Assembly (NCBI RefSeq): GCF_027886425.1
Contig: NZ_CP115671.1
Location: 1-64,000, forward strand
Origin: Brevundimonas vesicularis
GTDB lineage: Bacteria; Pseudomonadota; Alphaproteobacteria; Caulobacterales; Caulobacteraceae
DNA: 64,000 nucleotides
Direction: 5' to 3'
Both the position numbers and the translations under genes were made by a program. Positions 10,776 through 19,500 of the stretch are shown here, one piece after another. The notes under the pieces were generated by a model. It was not told the origin of the DNA and searched no databases. It was given only the letters and a program-made list of their open reading frames with translations. Positions within the stretch are counted from its first letter, which is position 1; each line of letters opens with the position of its first letter.

Positions 10776-11126
10776 GCGCGTCGGCTCGTCAAGGCGGTGT
10801 CTGGCCTTCACTGGTGAATGACCGCGCGCCGCCTCACACGCATCTCGAGGGACTGAACGGATTCCTGAGAGCTCTGGATAGGGGCGTGGGCGCTCAACAA
10901 GGTACGCCGAAGTTCGACCCCCTCGACGGTGGAGACGAGGCGGAAATCCTTGTGCTTCTGGAGACACCGGCCCCGGGACCGCAAGCGGATCGCCTCGTCT
11001 CCATCGACAATCCCACGGGCACCGCGCGCAACCTGAAGCGCGCGATGGAAGCAGCGGGGCTCGACCGCCGCCGCATCGTCCTTTGGAACACGGTCCCCTG
11101 GCTTCGCTCGGGGTCCGCGCGACCGC
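10772..11126 (+). pseudogene. Broken uracil-DNA-glycosylase-like gene, 5' part only
   Basis: The frame opened at a TTG (10772) contains FDPLDGGDEAEILVLLETPAPG and VSIDNPTGTARNLKRAMEAA, then IVLWNTVPWL (to about 11106), which resemble the N-terminal half of the UDG superfamily (active-site region and the N-x-VPW motif). The C-terminal half, with the expected H-x-SP motif, is missing. Past about 11110 the sequence moves into another frame that encodes a TniB-like ATPase. This is most simply a gene cut by a transposon insertion or deletion. Residues before about FDPLDGG are not recognisable. Confidence 0.55.
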
Positions 11127-11129
11127 TGA

Positions 11130-12083
11130 CAAGACATCGAGCTGCGCCCCTTAAAAGCTGCGCCGTGCATTCACATCAGCGGCCCATCGGGCATCGGTAA
11201 AAGTACTCTGATGGAGCGCATAAAAGCTGAATACCCACCTGAAATCGACGGGGCCGTCATCGCACTGCCAGGGGGCCTTTCGACAGTAGCCGATCGCTAC
11301 CGCCTACTGGTTCTAGAAATGCCAGAAGCGCCGACAGTCAAATCCTTAGCTCGTCAAATCTTGAAGGCGTACGGTGACGAACTGGGCGGACGCGGGGATG
11401 AATACACCCTTAGCGACCGCGTTGATCGGTTCATCGCGGCAAGCCAAACCGACGCCATACTTATAGACGAAGCGCAGCGCGCGATTGAACGACCCGGGAC
11501 TGTGGTGTCGGACAAATTGATCGACTGGATCAAATCACGGCACAGCACGAACTCAGTCGGAATCATATTCCTAGGGCTCGGCCGACTGCGGCATCTCTTC
11601 GAAATCGACCGCCAAATTGAGCGCCGATGGGACGCGGAAATCAGGCTGGAAGCTTATCGTTGGGCGCATCCAGATGGCTCCGACGACTTAGAGGGGCAGG
11701 CCAACTTTATTGGCCTCCTAGCGAAATTCCGCGACCTTTCACCAGTGCCATTCGACTTTGATGTTGAGGATGACGATGTCGCATTCCGATTTTTCTACAT
11801 CTCACAGGGCCTAGTCGGTGCCGTAAAGAAGCTCCTCCTCAAGAGCGTCCGACTTCTGCGGCGAACACAAAAGGACAGGTTTGACTTCCCCCTTATGCGT
11901 CTCGCTGCCGACGAGGGATTCCGACTAGCGGCGAATGGAATGCAGAACCCGTTTGCTCCAGATTTCGTACGCAGACTCCCGCCCCCGTTGGAGGATGACT
12001 ACGCGATGGTCATCACGAAACGTGGTCACACACCCTCAAAAAAGCGCCAGCAGTTGGATGTGGCCAGGCTGCTGACGAAATGA
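11130..12083 (+). CDS. TniB/TnsC-like AAA+ transposition ATPase, 5' end damaged
   Basis: ATPase that in Tn5053/Tn7-type elements links target choice to the transposase. Walker A (GPSGIGKST) is encoded at 11181-11207, upstream of the first ATG (11211). Walker B is AILIDEAQ, and the sensor region reads GIIFLGLGRLRHLFE followed by IERRWD, a typical TniB pattern. The frame is open from 11130, after a TGA at 11127, but has no ATG, GTG or TTG before 11211, so a start at 11211 would give 290 residues without the P-loop. The usual 40-50 residues before Walker A are missing. Composition is lower in G+C than core genes. No TniA integrase is visible. Confidence 0.7.
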   Translation, partial: QDIELRPLKAAPCIHISGPSGIGKSTLMERIKAEYPPEIDGAVIALPGGLSTVADRYRLLVLEMPEAPTVKSLARQILKAYGDELGGRGDEYTLSDRVDRFIAASQTDAILIDEAQRAIERPGTVVSDKLIDWIKSRHSTNSVGIIFLGLGRLRHLFEIDRQIERRWDAEIRLEAYRWAHPDGSDDLEGQANFIGLLAKFRDLSPVPFDFDVEDDDVAFRFFYISQGLVGAVKKLLLKSVRLLRRTQKDRFDFPLMRLAADEGFRLAANGMQNPFAPDFVRRLPPPLEDDYAMVITKRGHTPSKKRQQLDVARLLTK

Positions 12084-12219
12084 GCGTCGGGTGCCTCGTC
12101 ATTCGCGGTTCCCTGCTATCCCACGAAAGTTCGGTCGGGGACGCCGGGGCCCTTTGTAAGCGTGGGCAAAGGACCACCAAGGATCGAGGTCAGAACGTCG
12201 TTGCTCGGGCGGCCCTCAA

Positions 12220-14874
12220 ATGAGCTCGCGACGCTTGGTCGTTCGTTCGGACATCCAGTCTGACGAAAGCCTGCCGGGCCTGCTCATACGCTTGGCAGAA
12301 TATAATGGGCTGAGCAGCCCGGTTCGGATCCTACGGCACGTCGGTCTCGCTCCTGGCTTCGAGAAATCTCAAACAGACTTATCTGACCTAGCGCAGGTTA
12401 TCGGGATCAGCAGATCGTCGCTGGATTCGGCATCCTTCAAACCACTGGACGGTGGATTTAAGCATATCTCGTTCGGCGGCATGCGGATCAGCCGAGATCA
12501 TTTGAGCACGATCGGTGACCGCGTATGTCCGCTGTGCATTGAGAAGAGCAGATACTCTCGACGGCTTTGGCATCTGAGAGCTTATGTCGCATGCCATGAT
12601 CACGGGGTGGTGCTCACTGATAGCTGCCCGAAGTGCAACACCTCATTGTCATCGCTTCGACCAACCCTGGCTCAATGCAAATGCGGCGAACCTCTTCATA
12701 CCGGACCGGACGCCACTGCCCGGGAGTTGCGGCTAGCAGAGTTGCTTGTGGATGCAGCAAACGGATCATCGTCGCTTCCTTTAGAGGCCGGCCATCTAGA
12801 AGGCCTCTGCGCCTTAGCTTGGTATTTTGGCGTCGCCGAGCAGCCTGATGACGCTCCAGGCAAAGCAACCTTGAGCGGAAGAGCATCAGTCGGAGTAGCG
12901 CGGACAATCATTGAGAAAGGAGCGCCATTCACAGACGATTGGCGTTCATCATTCCTCGCTTGGGCCCAAGCCCGATTTGGCGGTGAAGCCGGCGTTGGAA
13001 TTCACCGCAACTTAGGTGGTGAGCTCCAACGACTACGGCGGGCGTTCGAAGGCCCCTGCCCCTTCATCCTGACCGAGCTTCGAACCTATCTGTCTACGAC
13101 TTGGCAGGGGTTTATGCTGCGGCGCGGGTCGTTCTTCTGCACAGCACCGGAAAAGCCCCGCTTTCTCACGATCAGCGATGCAAGCAAGCTGCTAGGGGTA
13201 TCGACGAAAAGTCTCCGCCGCCTAGTCGCCACAGGCTTAGTGTCTGCGGTTGAAGGGCCACCGAGCAACCGACGATATCTAGCTATCCGGTCGGATGGGA
13301 TAGAAACGATACGCAGATACATTGCGGATTTGCTGCCGCCGGAACGAGCCGGCCTTGAGTTTGGCGTGTCGGCCCGTCGTATCGGGGACCTCACCCGCGC
13401 AGGTCTGATCACGCCCGTCCTTCGCGTGAGCAAAAAGCCACGCTTTGACGCTGCGGATCTGCGAAGTTTCTGCGCCAGCTTGGCATCTCCGACAGCGGCG
13501 CCGCGCGAGCTTGTCGGCATTACCGCCACCAAGAGGGTCAAGTTCATCCATCTCGTGCGGCTGATCAGCGAAGGTCGCTTGGCCGCGTGGTTCGGGTCTT
13601 CAATGGCCGTAGGGTTCGACAATCTGTTTGTAGCAAAGGACGCACTCGAAAAGGTCCGGCTAGATCCTATCCCGACCGCTCGGCTGATCTCGACATTCCG
13701 AGCGTGTGAGCGACTTCAGCTCGACAATCGTGCCCTTGCGGCATTCGTGAAGGAGCGCGGTCTTGTTGCGAAGTGGCGAAGAGAAAGCCTCATAGCAGTC
13801 GGCGAGGAGGATGTGGAGAAATGGGAAGGACGGCTAACGACTTCTGGCCGCATAGCAGCCCCGCTCGGACTCAGTGGCGCTGCTGTCAGCCGCCGGCTTA
13901 GACAACTGGGATTTGCGCCCCTCTCACCTTCGATTTGCCAAAAGAAAGTTTCAGCCGTTTGGCTAAAGACGGAAGTTGAGCAGGTGGATTTTTCATCTCA
14001 GTGGTTCACCGCTACTGGCCGCCTTTGTTCGCCTGCAAAAGGCGGGCGGATGCATTTGGTTAGTACGAGAGCCGGTCCGACAATCGGGCCCAACGATGTA
14101 TCTCTTGTAGAGCTCCAGCGAACCGTGCACATCAATCGCACGACCCTAAGCCTGCTAGCGAGAACGGGCTTTCTCGTGCCTGGTGGATTGACGAGCTCAG
14201 GCAACTTGAGAGGAGTAACCAAGGCGTCTGCCAAGTTTTTCGATGATCAGTACGTATCCAGTACCGCAATCTCACGGCGCTACGGACTTAGCGCGATTTC
14301 AATAACGCGGCGCATCCTAGCAACTGGCGTAAAGCCAATCTTGGAGGATCAAAGCTCAGCGCGATATCAGTTTTGCTGGCGGCGATCCGACATTACTAAG
14401 ATTGATTTTAAATGTGGTTTGAGAAATCGACATGGGCGTCGGCACAATCCGCCAAAGTTGGATTACGTGGATCTGTCGCAGAGGGAGAGTGAGGCTGACG
14501 GTTCAGTTGTGGTGACGCGCCTCGCCCTCACCTTTCTTGGCACGAACGCAGCCAGCCTTCGGGCGGCCATCGACGAAGGATTGCTGTCAGTGGCCCGGAT
14601 TAGCGCAAAGGGCAGCGTCATCGCGGTCCACGCTGATGCGGTAAGACAATTTGCGGCACAGTACGCGCATACCCCAAAGCTCAGTTCGGAGTTGGGAATC
14701 TCTGAGAACGCTCTGCTCAAAACGCTGAAGCTAAGGGGCGCGGTCCCAGTTCTTCCGGGCAAAGCGCAGGTGCAAGCGCTGTGGCGGCGAGCCGAGTTGG
14801 ATCTAAGCGATATCCTAGGCTTCAACGCTGTCCGGCATCAGGCCGAGCTCAAACCGTCTACCTTACCTCTATGA
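12220..14874 (+). CDS. Long TniQ/TnsD-like target-selection protein with an HTH array
   Basis: TniQ-family proteins recognise the insertion site for Tn7-like and Tn5053-like transposons. The N-terminal TniQ domain (about residues 1-170) has zinc-ligand clusters: CPLC near 103-106, CHDH near 125-128, CPKC near 136-139 and CKC near 153-155. At 884 residues it is about twice the size of a plain TniQ. From about residue 315 onward I count around nine MerR/excisionase-like helix-turn-helix units, each reading roughly xxAxxLGxSxxxLxxLxxxGLL, beginning near residues 315, 373, 430, 490, 541, 627, 681, 763 and 817. This suggests a long sequence-specific DNA reader. It follows the TniB-like gene by 136 bases. 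No transposase is present. Confidence 0.8.
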   Translation: MSSRRLVVRSDIQSDESLPGLLIRLAEYNGLSSPVRILRHVGLAPGFEKSQTDLSDLAQVIGISRSSLDSASFKPLDGGFKHISFGGMRISRDHLSTIGDRVCPLCIEKSRYSRRLWHLRAYVACHDHGVVLTDSCPKCNTSLSSLRPTLAQCKCGEPLHTGPDATARELRLAELLVDAANGSSSLPLEAGHLEGLCALAWYFGVAEQPDDAPGKATLSGRASVGVARTIIEKGAPFTDDWRSSFLAWAQARFGGEAGVGIHRNLGGELQRLRRAFEGPCPFILTELRTYLSTTWQGFMLRRGSFFCTAPEKPRFLTISDASKLLGVSTKSLRRLVATGLVSAVEGPPSNRRYLAIRSDGIETIRRYIADLLPPERAGLEFGVSARRIGDLTRAGLITPVLRVSKKPRFDAADLRSFCASLASPTAAPRELVGITATKRVKFIHLVRLISEGRLAAWFGSSMAVGFDNLFVAKDALEKVRLDPIPTARLISTFRACERLQLDNRALAAFVKERGLVAKWRRESLIAVGEEDVEKWEGRLTTSGRIAAPLGLSGAAVSRRLRQLGFAPLSPSICQKKVSAVWLKTEVEQVDFSSQWFTATGRLCSPAKGGRMHLVSTRAGPTIGPNDVSLVELQRTVHINRTTLSLLARTGFLVPGGLTSSGNLRGVTKASAKFFDDQYVSSTAISRRYGLSAISITRRILATGVKPILEDQSSARYQFCWRRSDITKIDFKCGLRNRHGRRHNPPKLDYVDLSQRESEADGSVVVTRLALTFLGTNAASLRAAIDEGLLSVARISAKGSVIAVHADAVRQFAAQYAHTPKLSSELGISENALLKTLKLRGAVPVLPGKAQVQALWRRAELDLSDILGFNAVRHQAELKPSTLPL

Positions 14875-14979
14875 TCATGGGCCAAAGCTCGAGCTCGGCC
14901 TTGTGAGATATGGCATCAAATCCAGCTGGAGGGTTGGAAAACTGCCAGCACTTCGATCCTAGCTGACGTAGATCAAGAC

Positions 14980-15057
14980 TGCTTTTCAGACTGACTTCCG
15001 CGTCCGTTTCCGGCGGCGAAGCTCAAGACCGAAATCGACCCATTGCGGACATTAGGG
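14980..15057. repeat. Dispersed intergenic repeat, copy 1
   Basis: Contains TTTCCGGCGG and CGACCCATTGCGGACAT followed by AGGGG, in the same order and spacing as the copy at 23134-23238. Outer GTCCG and CGGAC blocks could pair. It lies in the 284-base gap after the TniQ gene, which shows no gene. Confidence 0.5.
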
Positions 15058-15158
15058 GCGTCGAACTGGCGAGCGGCTCCGCAGGTTCCTGGCCGGAAGG
15101 GGCGCGACTGTCGATATTCAGCAGCCCAAGCCCGAGCGCCCGATTAACGCGCTCTGTC

Positions 15159-15863
15159 TTACGATGACTGAGTGGCGATCAGGCTGCGAATTTTCGCGTC
15201 CAATGCGACAGCGACAGACCATACCTCGGCTTGGTTCAACTGGACCCCATCTTCAGCATGCCAGTGCGCCTCGACAAAGACATCCCTCACTAGGAAACCA
15301 ATGATGCAGTAGCGATGCCCTTGCGGGGCCGTATGGCAAGCGGCGACCGGCCAGTCACGGTCCGTAGTGTACAACCTCCCGCCCAATCCCATCACCCGGC
15401 TCAGTTGATATCCCTCAGTTCCTTTACCGAGCTGCCGGTTGATGAGGTGGCCTGGAATTTCGACCAAAGGGTTCGGCGGCGGTGTCGGGGACGCTGGCCG
15501 CTCACTCAGCAGACGGTATTGGTCCCCTTCGAAGTGACGAAGGTAGGTCGAGACGCCGTAGAGGTTCACCAGGGGTTTCGCCATCCCTTCACAAGACGGC
15601 ACGGCTTGCTCGTATGTTTGGTAGAAGCGCTCTCTGTTGCACACGCGGATGCGGACGAGTTTCCCGTCTTCGGACTGATATGCTTGGTACAGGTCGTCTC
15701 GTTGAGGCACGTCGAACGTCACCTGCCCCAATTTTGCAGAGAACGGGGCATCGTCCCCCTCAACCAAAATCTCGCGACAGCCTGTCCCGGAAATCAAAGA
15801 TGTGAGGCAAACCACAGCAAACTTTGAACGCAGCCGAGAGTGTTTTTTTTGGTGGGCCTGCAT
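15159..15863 (-). CDS. Hypothetical exported protein, possible lipoprotein
   Basis: No family recognised. The 234-residue protein has a basic N-terminus, a hydrophobic stretch (about residues 14-27) and a possible lipobox ending in SGTGC. The mature part has scattered cysteines (RVCN, PSCEG, AACH, YCI) and a proline-rich loop. It stands alone within the lower-G+C accessory region, between the TniQ gene and an MFS gene that reads the other way, so no operon context helps. Confidence 0.65.
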   Translation of the reverse strand: MQAHQKKHSRLRSKFAVVCLTSLISGTGCREILVEGDDAPFSAKLGQVTFDVPQRDDLYQAYQSEDGKLVRIRVCNRERFYQTYEQAVPSCEGMAKPLVNLYGVSTYLRHFEGDQYRLLSERPASPTPPPNPLVEIPGHLINRQLGKGTEGYQLSRVMGLGGRLYTTDRDWPVAACHTAPQGHRYCIIGFLVRDVFVEAHWHAEDGVQLNQAEVWSVAVALDAKIRSLIATQSS

Positions 15864-16185
15864 GAGCGGATGATGTGCGGCGAATGGCTAAAGGACTGTT
15901 ATGGTCACCGAGAAACCGGACTTACTGACCTAGGGCCTTTTGAGCTCAGAATGACGGTCGTATCGAGAATAAATCTAACTCTGCCCCGTGCGGGCCTACC
16001 CGTGACTTAGCGACCGCTTTCCGCCCATCAGCGACATGCACCCGGACCGGTCTTCGGACTGATGGTGATGTCCGCTTTCGGCGCTTCAGGGTAGGACAGA
16101 AATCGACCCATATCGGACCTTCATCCAACGGTTGCCAAGTAGCAGCTTTGCCTCGAGATCGAACTCGGCTACGCGCGAGTGATCC
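15864..16185. other. Gene-free divergent spacer with a dispersed repeat (copy 2)
   Basis: No credible gene in 322 bases. At 16067-16120 it holds a member of the dispersed family: ATGTCCGCTTTCGGCGC, then CGACCCATATCGGACC, whose ends GTCCG and CGGAC are complementary. The spacer must also carry the promoters of the divergent 15159-15863 gene and the MFS gene, neither of which I can define. Confidence 0.5.
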
Positions 16186-17751
16186 TTGGGGGAACGAAAT
16201 TTGCTTCAATCTCGCAGAAATGCCTGGGCCTTCTGGCTGGGTTGCTTGGTAGTCACGATAGGGGTGGTGTTGCACCTGCCCATGTACTGGATGGGCCGCG
16301 ACATGGGGTTCCAGCTAGTCGGGATGGCCATGGACGCCGGGATGATGTGGGGCATGGCCGCGATCTTGGTTGGGATTGCGCTGACCGGTTATGGTCTGTT
16401 GCCGGCAACGATCGAGGTTGTGGCGACCGCCGAAATCATAGCCCCGCCGGAGGATGCGCCGCTGACGCGAGCGCACTGGGGCATGATGGCGTTGCTGGCC
16501 TTGGCCTTGATTATCGACATCATGAAACCGGCCAGCTTGGGTTTTGTTACGCCTGGGATGAGCGCCGAGTATGGCGTCGGCGGTGCCATGGTGGCGGTTC
16601 TGCCCTTCGCTGCACTGTCGGGAACAGTGGTTGGCTCTTTCGTCTGGGGTTGGCTCGCCGACATCTACGGTCGCCGAGCCACGATCCTGCTGTCCAGCGT
16701 GATGTTTATCGGTACGTCGATCTGCGGAGCCATGCCGGATTTCTGGTGGAATGTCGGCATGTGCTTTCTCATGGGCGCGGCGGCTGGCGGCATGTTGCCA
16801 GTGGCCTACGCTCTCTTGGCTGAGATCATGCCGACTAAGCATCGCGGCTGGGCCCTGGTCTTAGTGGGGGGCATAGGGGCGGTAGGTGGCTATTTCGCCG
16901 CCAGCGTCTTGGCCGCTTGGCTGCAACCGGATTGGGGCTGGCGCATCATGTGGTTCCTGAACCTGCCGACAGGCCTGCTGCTGATCGCGCTCAGCCCACT
17001 GCTGCCCGAGTCCGCTCGGTTTCTGCAGCACATCGGCCGGATAGACGAGGCGCGAGCCGTGCTGGCCCGGTTCGGAGCGGTCGTTCGCTCAAACGCCGAG
17101 GATCAGCCTGGGCCGACGCGGGGAGATCACTCGCATCTCCCCCCCGTCGATCGTCGGCACCTGGGCGTGACCGTCGCGCTCACGCTTGCAGCGCTAAGTT
17201 GGGGGCTGGTCAACTTTGGTCTTCTGTTGTGGCTGCCGGGTGCTCTGGTCGCCGAAGGACGCAGCATGGAAGCTGCGGGGGGCCTGATCGCCAAATCGAC
17301 CCTTATCGCCGCTCCGACCGTGCTGGTATCTGTCTGGCTGTACAGCCGATGGTCCACCAAGAAGTCGCTCGCCTTGATGTTGGGCGTCACTGCGTTGGGC
17401 CTCGTCGGGTTCCTCATGCGGGGTGCGGGCGTAGAGTGGCTGGCGGACCCAATCGCTCCCCTTGCACTTCTGATCGTCGGGTCCAGCGGCGTAATTTCGA
17501 TCATTCTACCGTACACAGCCGAGAACTATCCGTTGCGGATACGTGGCCGACCAACGGGCTGGATCGCCGGGTGTTCAAAGCTCGGCGGCTTGCTGGCTCA
17601 GGGGCTGAGCGTCGCGGCCCTGACGCCGCCGTTCGGGGTAGCGGCGGCATTAATTGGCGTACCGATGGCTGGAGCTCTAATATTAATCCTCTGGCTGGGT
17701 CGCGAGACTCGAGGGCGGGACCTTCGCGACCTCGAAGAAACCGAGCTTTGA
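16186..17751 (+). CDS. MFS transporter
   Basis: Inner-membrane major-facilitator transporter with unassigned substrate. The 521-residue protein has two extra N-terminal hydrophobic segments before a 12-helix MFS core that begins near residue 100. The loop signature GWLADIYGRRATIL follows helix 2, and the mid-protein loop SARFLQHIGRIDEARAVL is typical of sugar/aromatic-acid porter-like members. The chosen start is TTG at 16186; no better ATG precedes the first helix, so the start is uncertain. Its immediate neighbours are unrelated. Confidence 0.8.
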   Translation: MGERNLLQSRRNAWAFWLGCLVVTIGVVLHLPMYWMGRDMGFQLVGMAMDAGMMWGMAAILVGIALTGYGLLPATIEVVATAEIIAPPEDAPLTRAHWGMMALLALALIIDIMKPASLGFVTPGMSAEYGVGGAMVAVLPFAALSGTVVGSFVWGWLADIYGRRATILLSSVMFIGTSICGAMPDFWWNVGMCFLMGAAAGGMLPVAYALLAEIMPTKHRGWALVLVGGIGAVGGYFAASVLAAWLQPDWGWRIMWFLNLPTGLLLIALSPLLPESARFLQHIGRIDEARAVLARFGAVVRSNAEDQPGPTRGDHSHLPPVDRRHLGVTVALTLAALSWGLVNFGLLLWLPGALVAEGRSMEAAGGLIAKSTLIAAPTVLVSVWLYSRWSTKKSLALMLGVTALGLVGFLMRGAGVEWLADPIAPLALLIVGSSGVISIILPYTAENYPLRIRGRPTGWIAGCSKLGGLLAQGLSVAALTPPFGVAAALIGVPMAGALILILWLGRETRGRDLRDLEETEL

Positions 17752-18032
17752 CACAAGTAGATCGCGTTGTGGTGTCGATCGACGGCCTTTTTGGAACGCC
17801 GCCAGCTGAGTCCGCTAACCACCCCTAGGTGAAGTTCCGAACGTCGGTTCACGGCATGGATCCGTCTTCGGTCAGTATGAGTTCGCATGACGACCCGCAG
17901 CCGCCCCAAAATAGCGGCTCTCCGGCTCGGGTTGCGATGTCTCGTTTAAGCGCTGTCGCCAAATGGTTGGGGCCCAGCGTTGCAGACGGTGAATATCTGT
18001 GTGACACGCCGACTAGCGCGTAGGATCTTGCC

Positions 18033-18692
18033 ATGCAGATATTCCGACCCATCCTGGCTGGCGCGACGATTCTCGATCGCATCGTCGCCTGCGGTGGATC
18101 CATAATCGGGATCGCGGCGACCGGGCTCGCCACGCAATGGATACTGGGATCGGACAGCCCGGCGCACTTGTTGATGATCGCGTCGATGGGAGCCTCCGCT
18201 GTTCTCGTCTTCGCCGTTCCGGCAAGCCCTCTTGCACAGCCCTGGCCTGTTCTGGGCGGCAATGTCGTTTCGGCGGCCATCGGCGTCACGATCGCTCACT
18301 TGATCGATGACCCCATGCTCGGAGGAGGGCTCGCCGTTGGAGTGGCCATCGCGATGATGTCGCTTCTTCGTTGCCTGCATCCACCGGGCGGTGGAACGGC
18401 TCTGATCCCGGTGCTCGCCGGCATTGGCGCCCCAGCTTCGAGCTGGTTGTTTCCTCTTTTGCCGGTCGCGCTCAACGCTGCGCTTTTGCTCGGTGTCGCC
18501 TGGCTATTTCACCGCTTCTCGGGGCATCGCTATCCGAGAGTCGTCCAGGCCGCGACAGCGCCCTCGTTCTCGATCAACGACGACGATATCACCCACGCAC
18601 TCTCTCAACTGCACGAGCCGCTGGACGTGAACGCGGGCGACCTCCGTATCATTGCAACACTGGCGGCGGAGCACGCGCGAAGTCGCGGGTAA
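18033..18692 (+). CDS. HPP family membrane protein
   Basis: 219-residue integral membrane protein with about five or six hydrophobic segments and the family signature LHPPGGGTALIPV, from which HPP takes its name. Some HPP proteins in chloroplasts and cyanobacteria have been linked to nitrite uptake; the substrate here is not evident. The last 50 residues (SINDDDITHAL onward) look soluble. It stands alone between the MFS gene and a MarR gene on the opposite strand. Confidence 0.85.
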   Translation: MQIFRPILAGATILDRIVACGGSIIGIAATGLATQWILGSDSPAHLLMIASMGASAVLVFAVPASPLAQPWPVLGGNVVSAAIGVTIAHLIDDPMLGGGLAVGVAIAMMSLLRCLHPPGGGTALIPVLAGIGAPASSWLFPLLPVALNAALLLGVAWLFHRFSGHRYPRVVQAATAPSFSINDDDITHALSQLHEPLDVNAGDLRIIATLAAEHARSRG

Positions 18693-18745
18693 GATGTCGG
18701 CTGTCCACCCCTAGCCGCCGTTCGGCTGGTCCGCTTTTGGGCTGT
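18693..18745. repeat. Dispersed intergenic repeat, copy 3
   Basis: Shares GTCCACCCCTAGC and GGTCCGCTTT blocks with the other copies, but lacks the CGACCCATTGCGGAC half. It occupies the start of the 214-base gap between the HPP gene and the MarR gene, where no gene is seen. Confidence 0.4.
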
Positions 18746-18906
18746 GGTGCCGCCGCCCGCTTTCCGCGCTGGAGTCGATGTCGTGGTCCGACCCTGAGCA
18801 GACATATTCCGCCAGGGACCACGGCGGCGCACCCAAAGGAAAGTCGCCAAGACGCTATTTCACGATCCTGACGTCGGCTTCGAACCTCGGCGGGATAGTC
18901 GGGTGG

Positions 18907-19368
18907 TTACGACAGCGCTTCGTTCATGTCTTGCAGCAGCCGTGTGAGGGCTGCGATCTGGTCTGGTCTGATTGGAAGTTGCCGGACGACTTCGCGTCGT
19001 ACCGAGAGTAGCTCCTGACGAAGTCCCCCCGCCTTTGTTGTCGCCTGGACCCACACCCGTCTCTCATCGCGATCGTCGCGTTTACGGGTGACAAGCTCTG
19101 CTTTCTCCATGCGTTTAATGAGGGGGGTCAAGGATCCCGTCTCCAACGAGATCCGATCTCCCAAGTCGCCCATGGTCGTCGGGCCGTCGAGTTCCCATAG
19201 CGCGATAAGGACCAGATACTGCGGGTGCGTGAGGCCAAGCGGAGCCAGGAGCTTTCGGTAAAGCCGCGTAATGAGACTGCTGCTCGTTTGGAGCGCCAGA
19301 CAGAGCTGTTGATCGACATGGAGCTCCGACAGATCGTCGGGTTCCGCAGGCTGTCGCGTTGGGCTCAT
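18907..19368 (-). CDS. ohrR: MarR family regulator, OhrR-like
   Basis: Winged-helix repressor of 153 residues. LCLALQTSSSLITRLYRKLL followed by GLTHPQYLVLIALWE closely resembles the OhrR peroxide-sensing group, and Cys23 sits where the reactive OhrR cysteine is found. The recognition region is SLETGSLTPLIKRMEK and the wing KRDDRDERRVWV. It diverges from a chemoreceptor gene. No ohr peroxidase gene adjoins, so the regulated gene is not evident, and the symbol is by similarity of motif only. Confidence 0.75.
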   Translation of the reverse strand: MSPTRQPAEPDDLSELHVDQQLCLALQTSSSLITRLYRKLLAPLGLTHPQYLVLIALWELDGPTTMGDLGDRISLETGSLTPLIKRMEKAELVTRKRDDRDERRVWVQATTKAGGLRQELLSVRREVVRQLPIRPDQIAALTRLLQDMNEALS

Positions 19369-19417
19369 CGGACCTATCCAAAAGGGAAAGGGTCAACGCT
19401 AACACTGCAGCCCACAA

Positions 19418-19433
19418 TTAAATCAAGTTTGAT
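19418..19433. promoter_or_regulatory. AT-rich element between ohrR-like and chemoreceptor genes
   Basis: TTAA-N7-TTGA (19418-19432), close to the CtrA box TTAA-N7-TTAA, overlaps the perfect inverted repeat ATCAA-GT-TTGAT (19422-19433). It lies about 50 bases upstream of the MarR start and 70 bases upstream of the chemoreceptor start. It could be an OhrR-type operator, a degenerate CtrA site, or neither. Confidence 0.35.
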
Positions 19434-19500
19434 ACAATCACTGTTAAGGTTCTTCGCGGAATATTGGATTGGCCTTCTTGAGGGTCGATGGGAGATGATG

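Noticed and set aside
15090..15155. Short frame ending in SSPSPSAR that could recall the H-x-SP end of a uracil-DNA glycosylase
   Set aside because: It adjoins a dispersed repeat, lacks the histidine and has no further similarity, so it cannot be claimed as the missing half of the gene broken at 11.1 kb.
16179..16823. 214-codon plus-strand frame overlapping the MFS gene
   Set aside because: Alternative frame of the transporter; the overlapping frame has clear membrane helices and an MFS loop signature.
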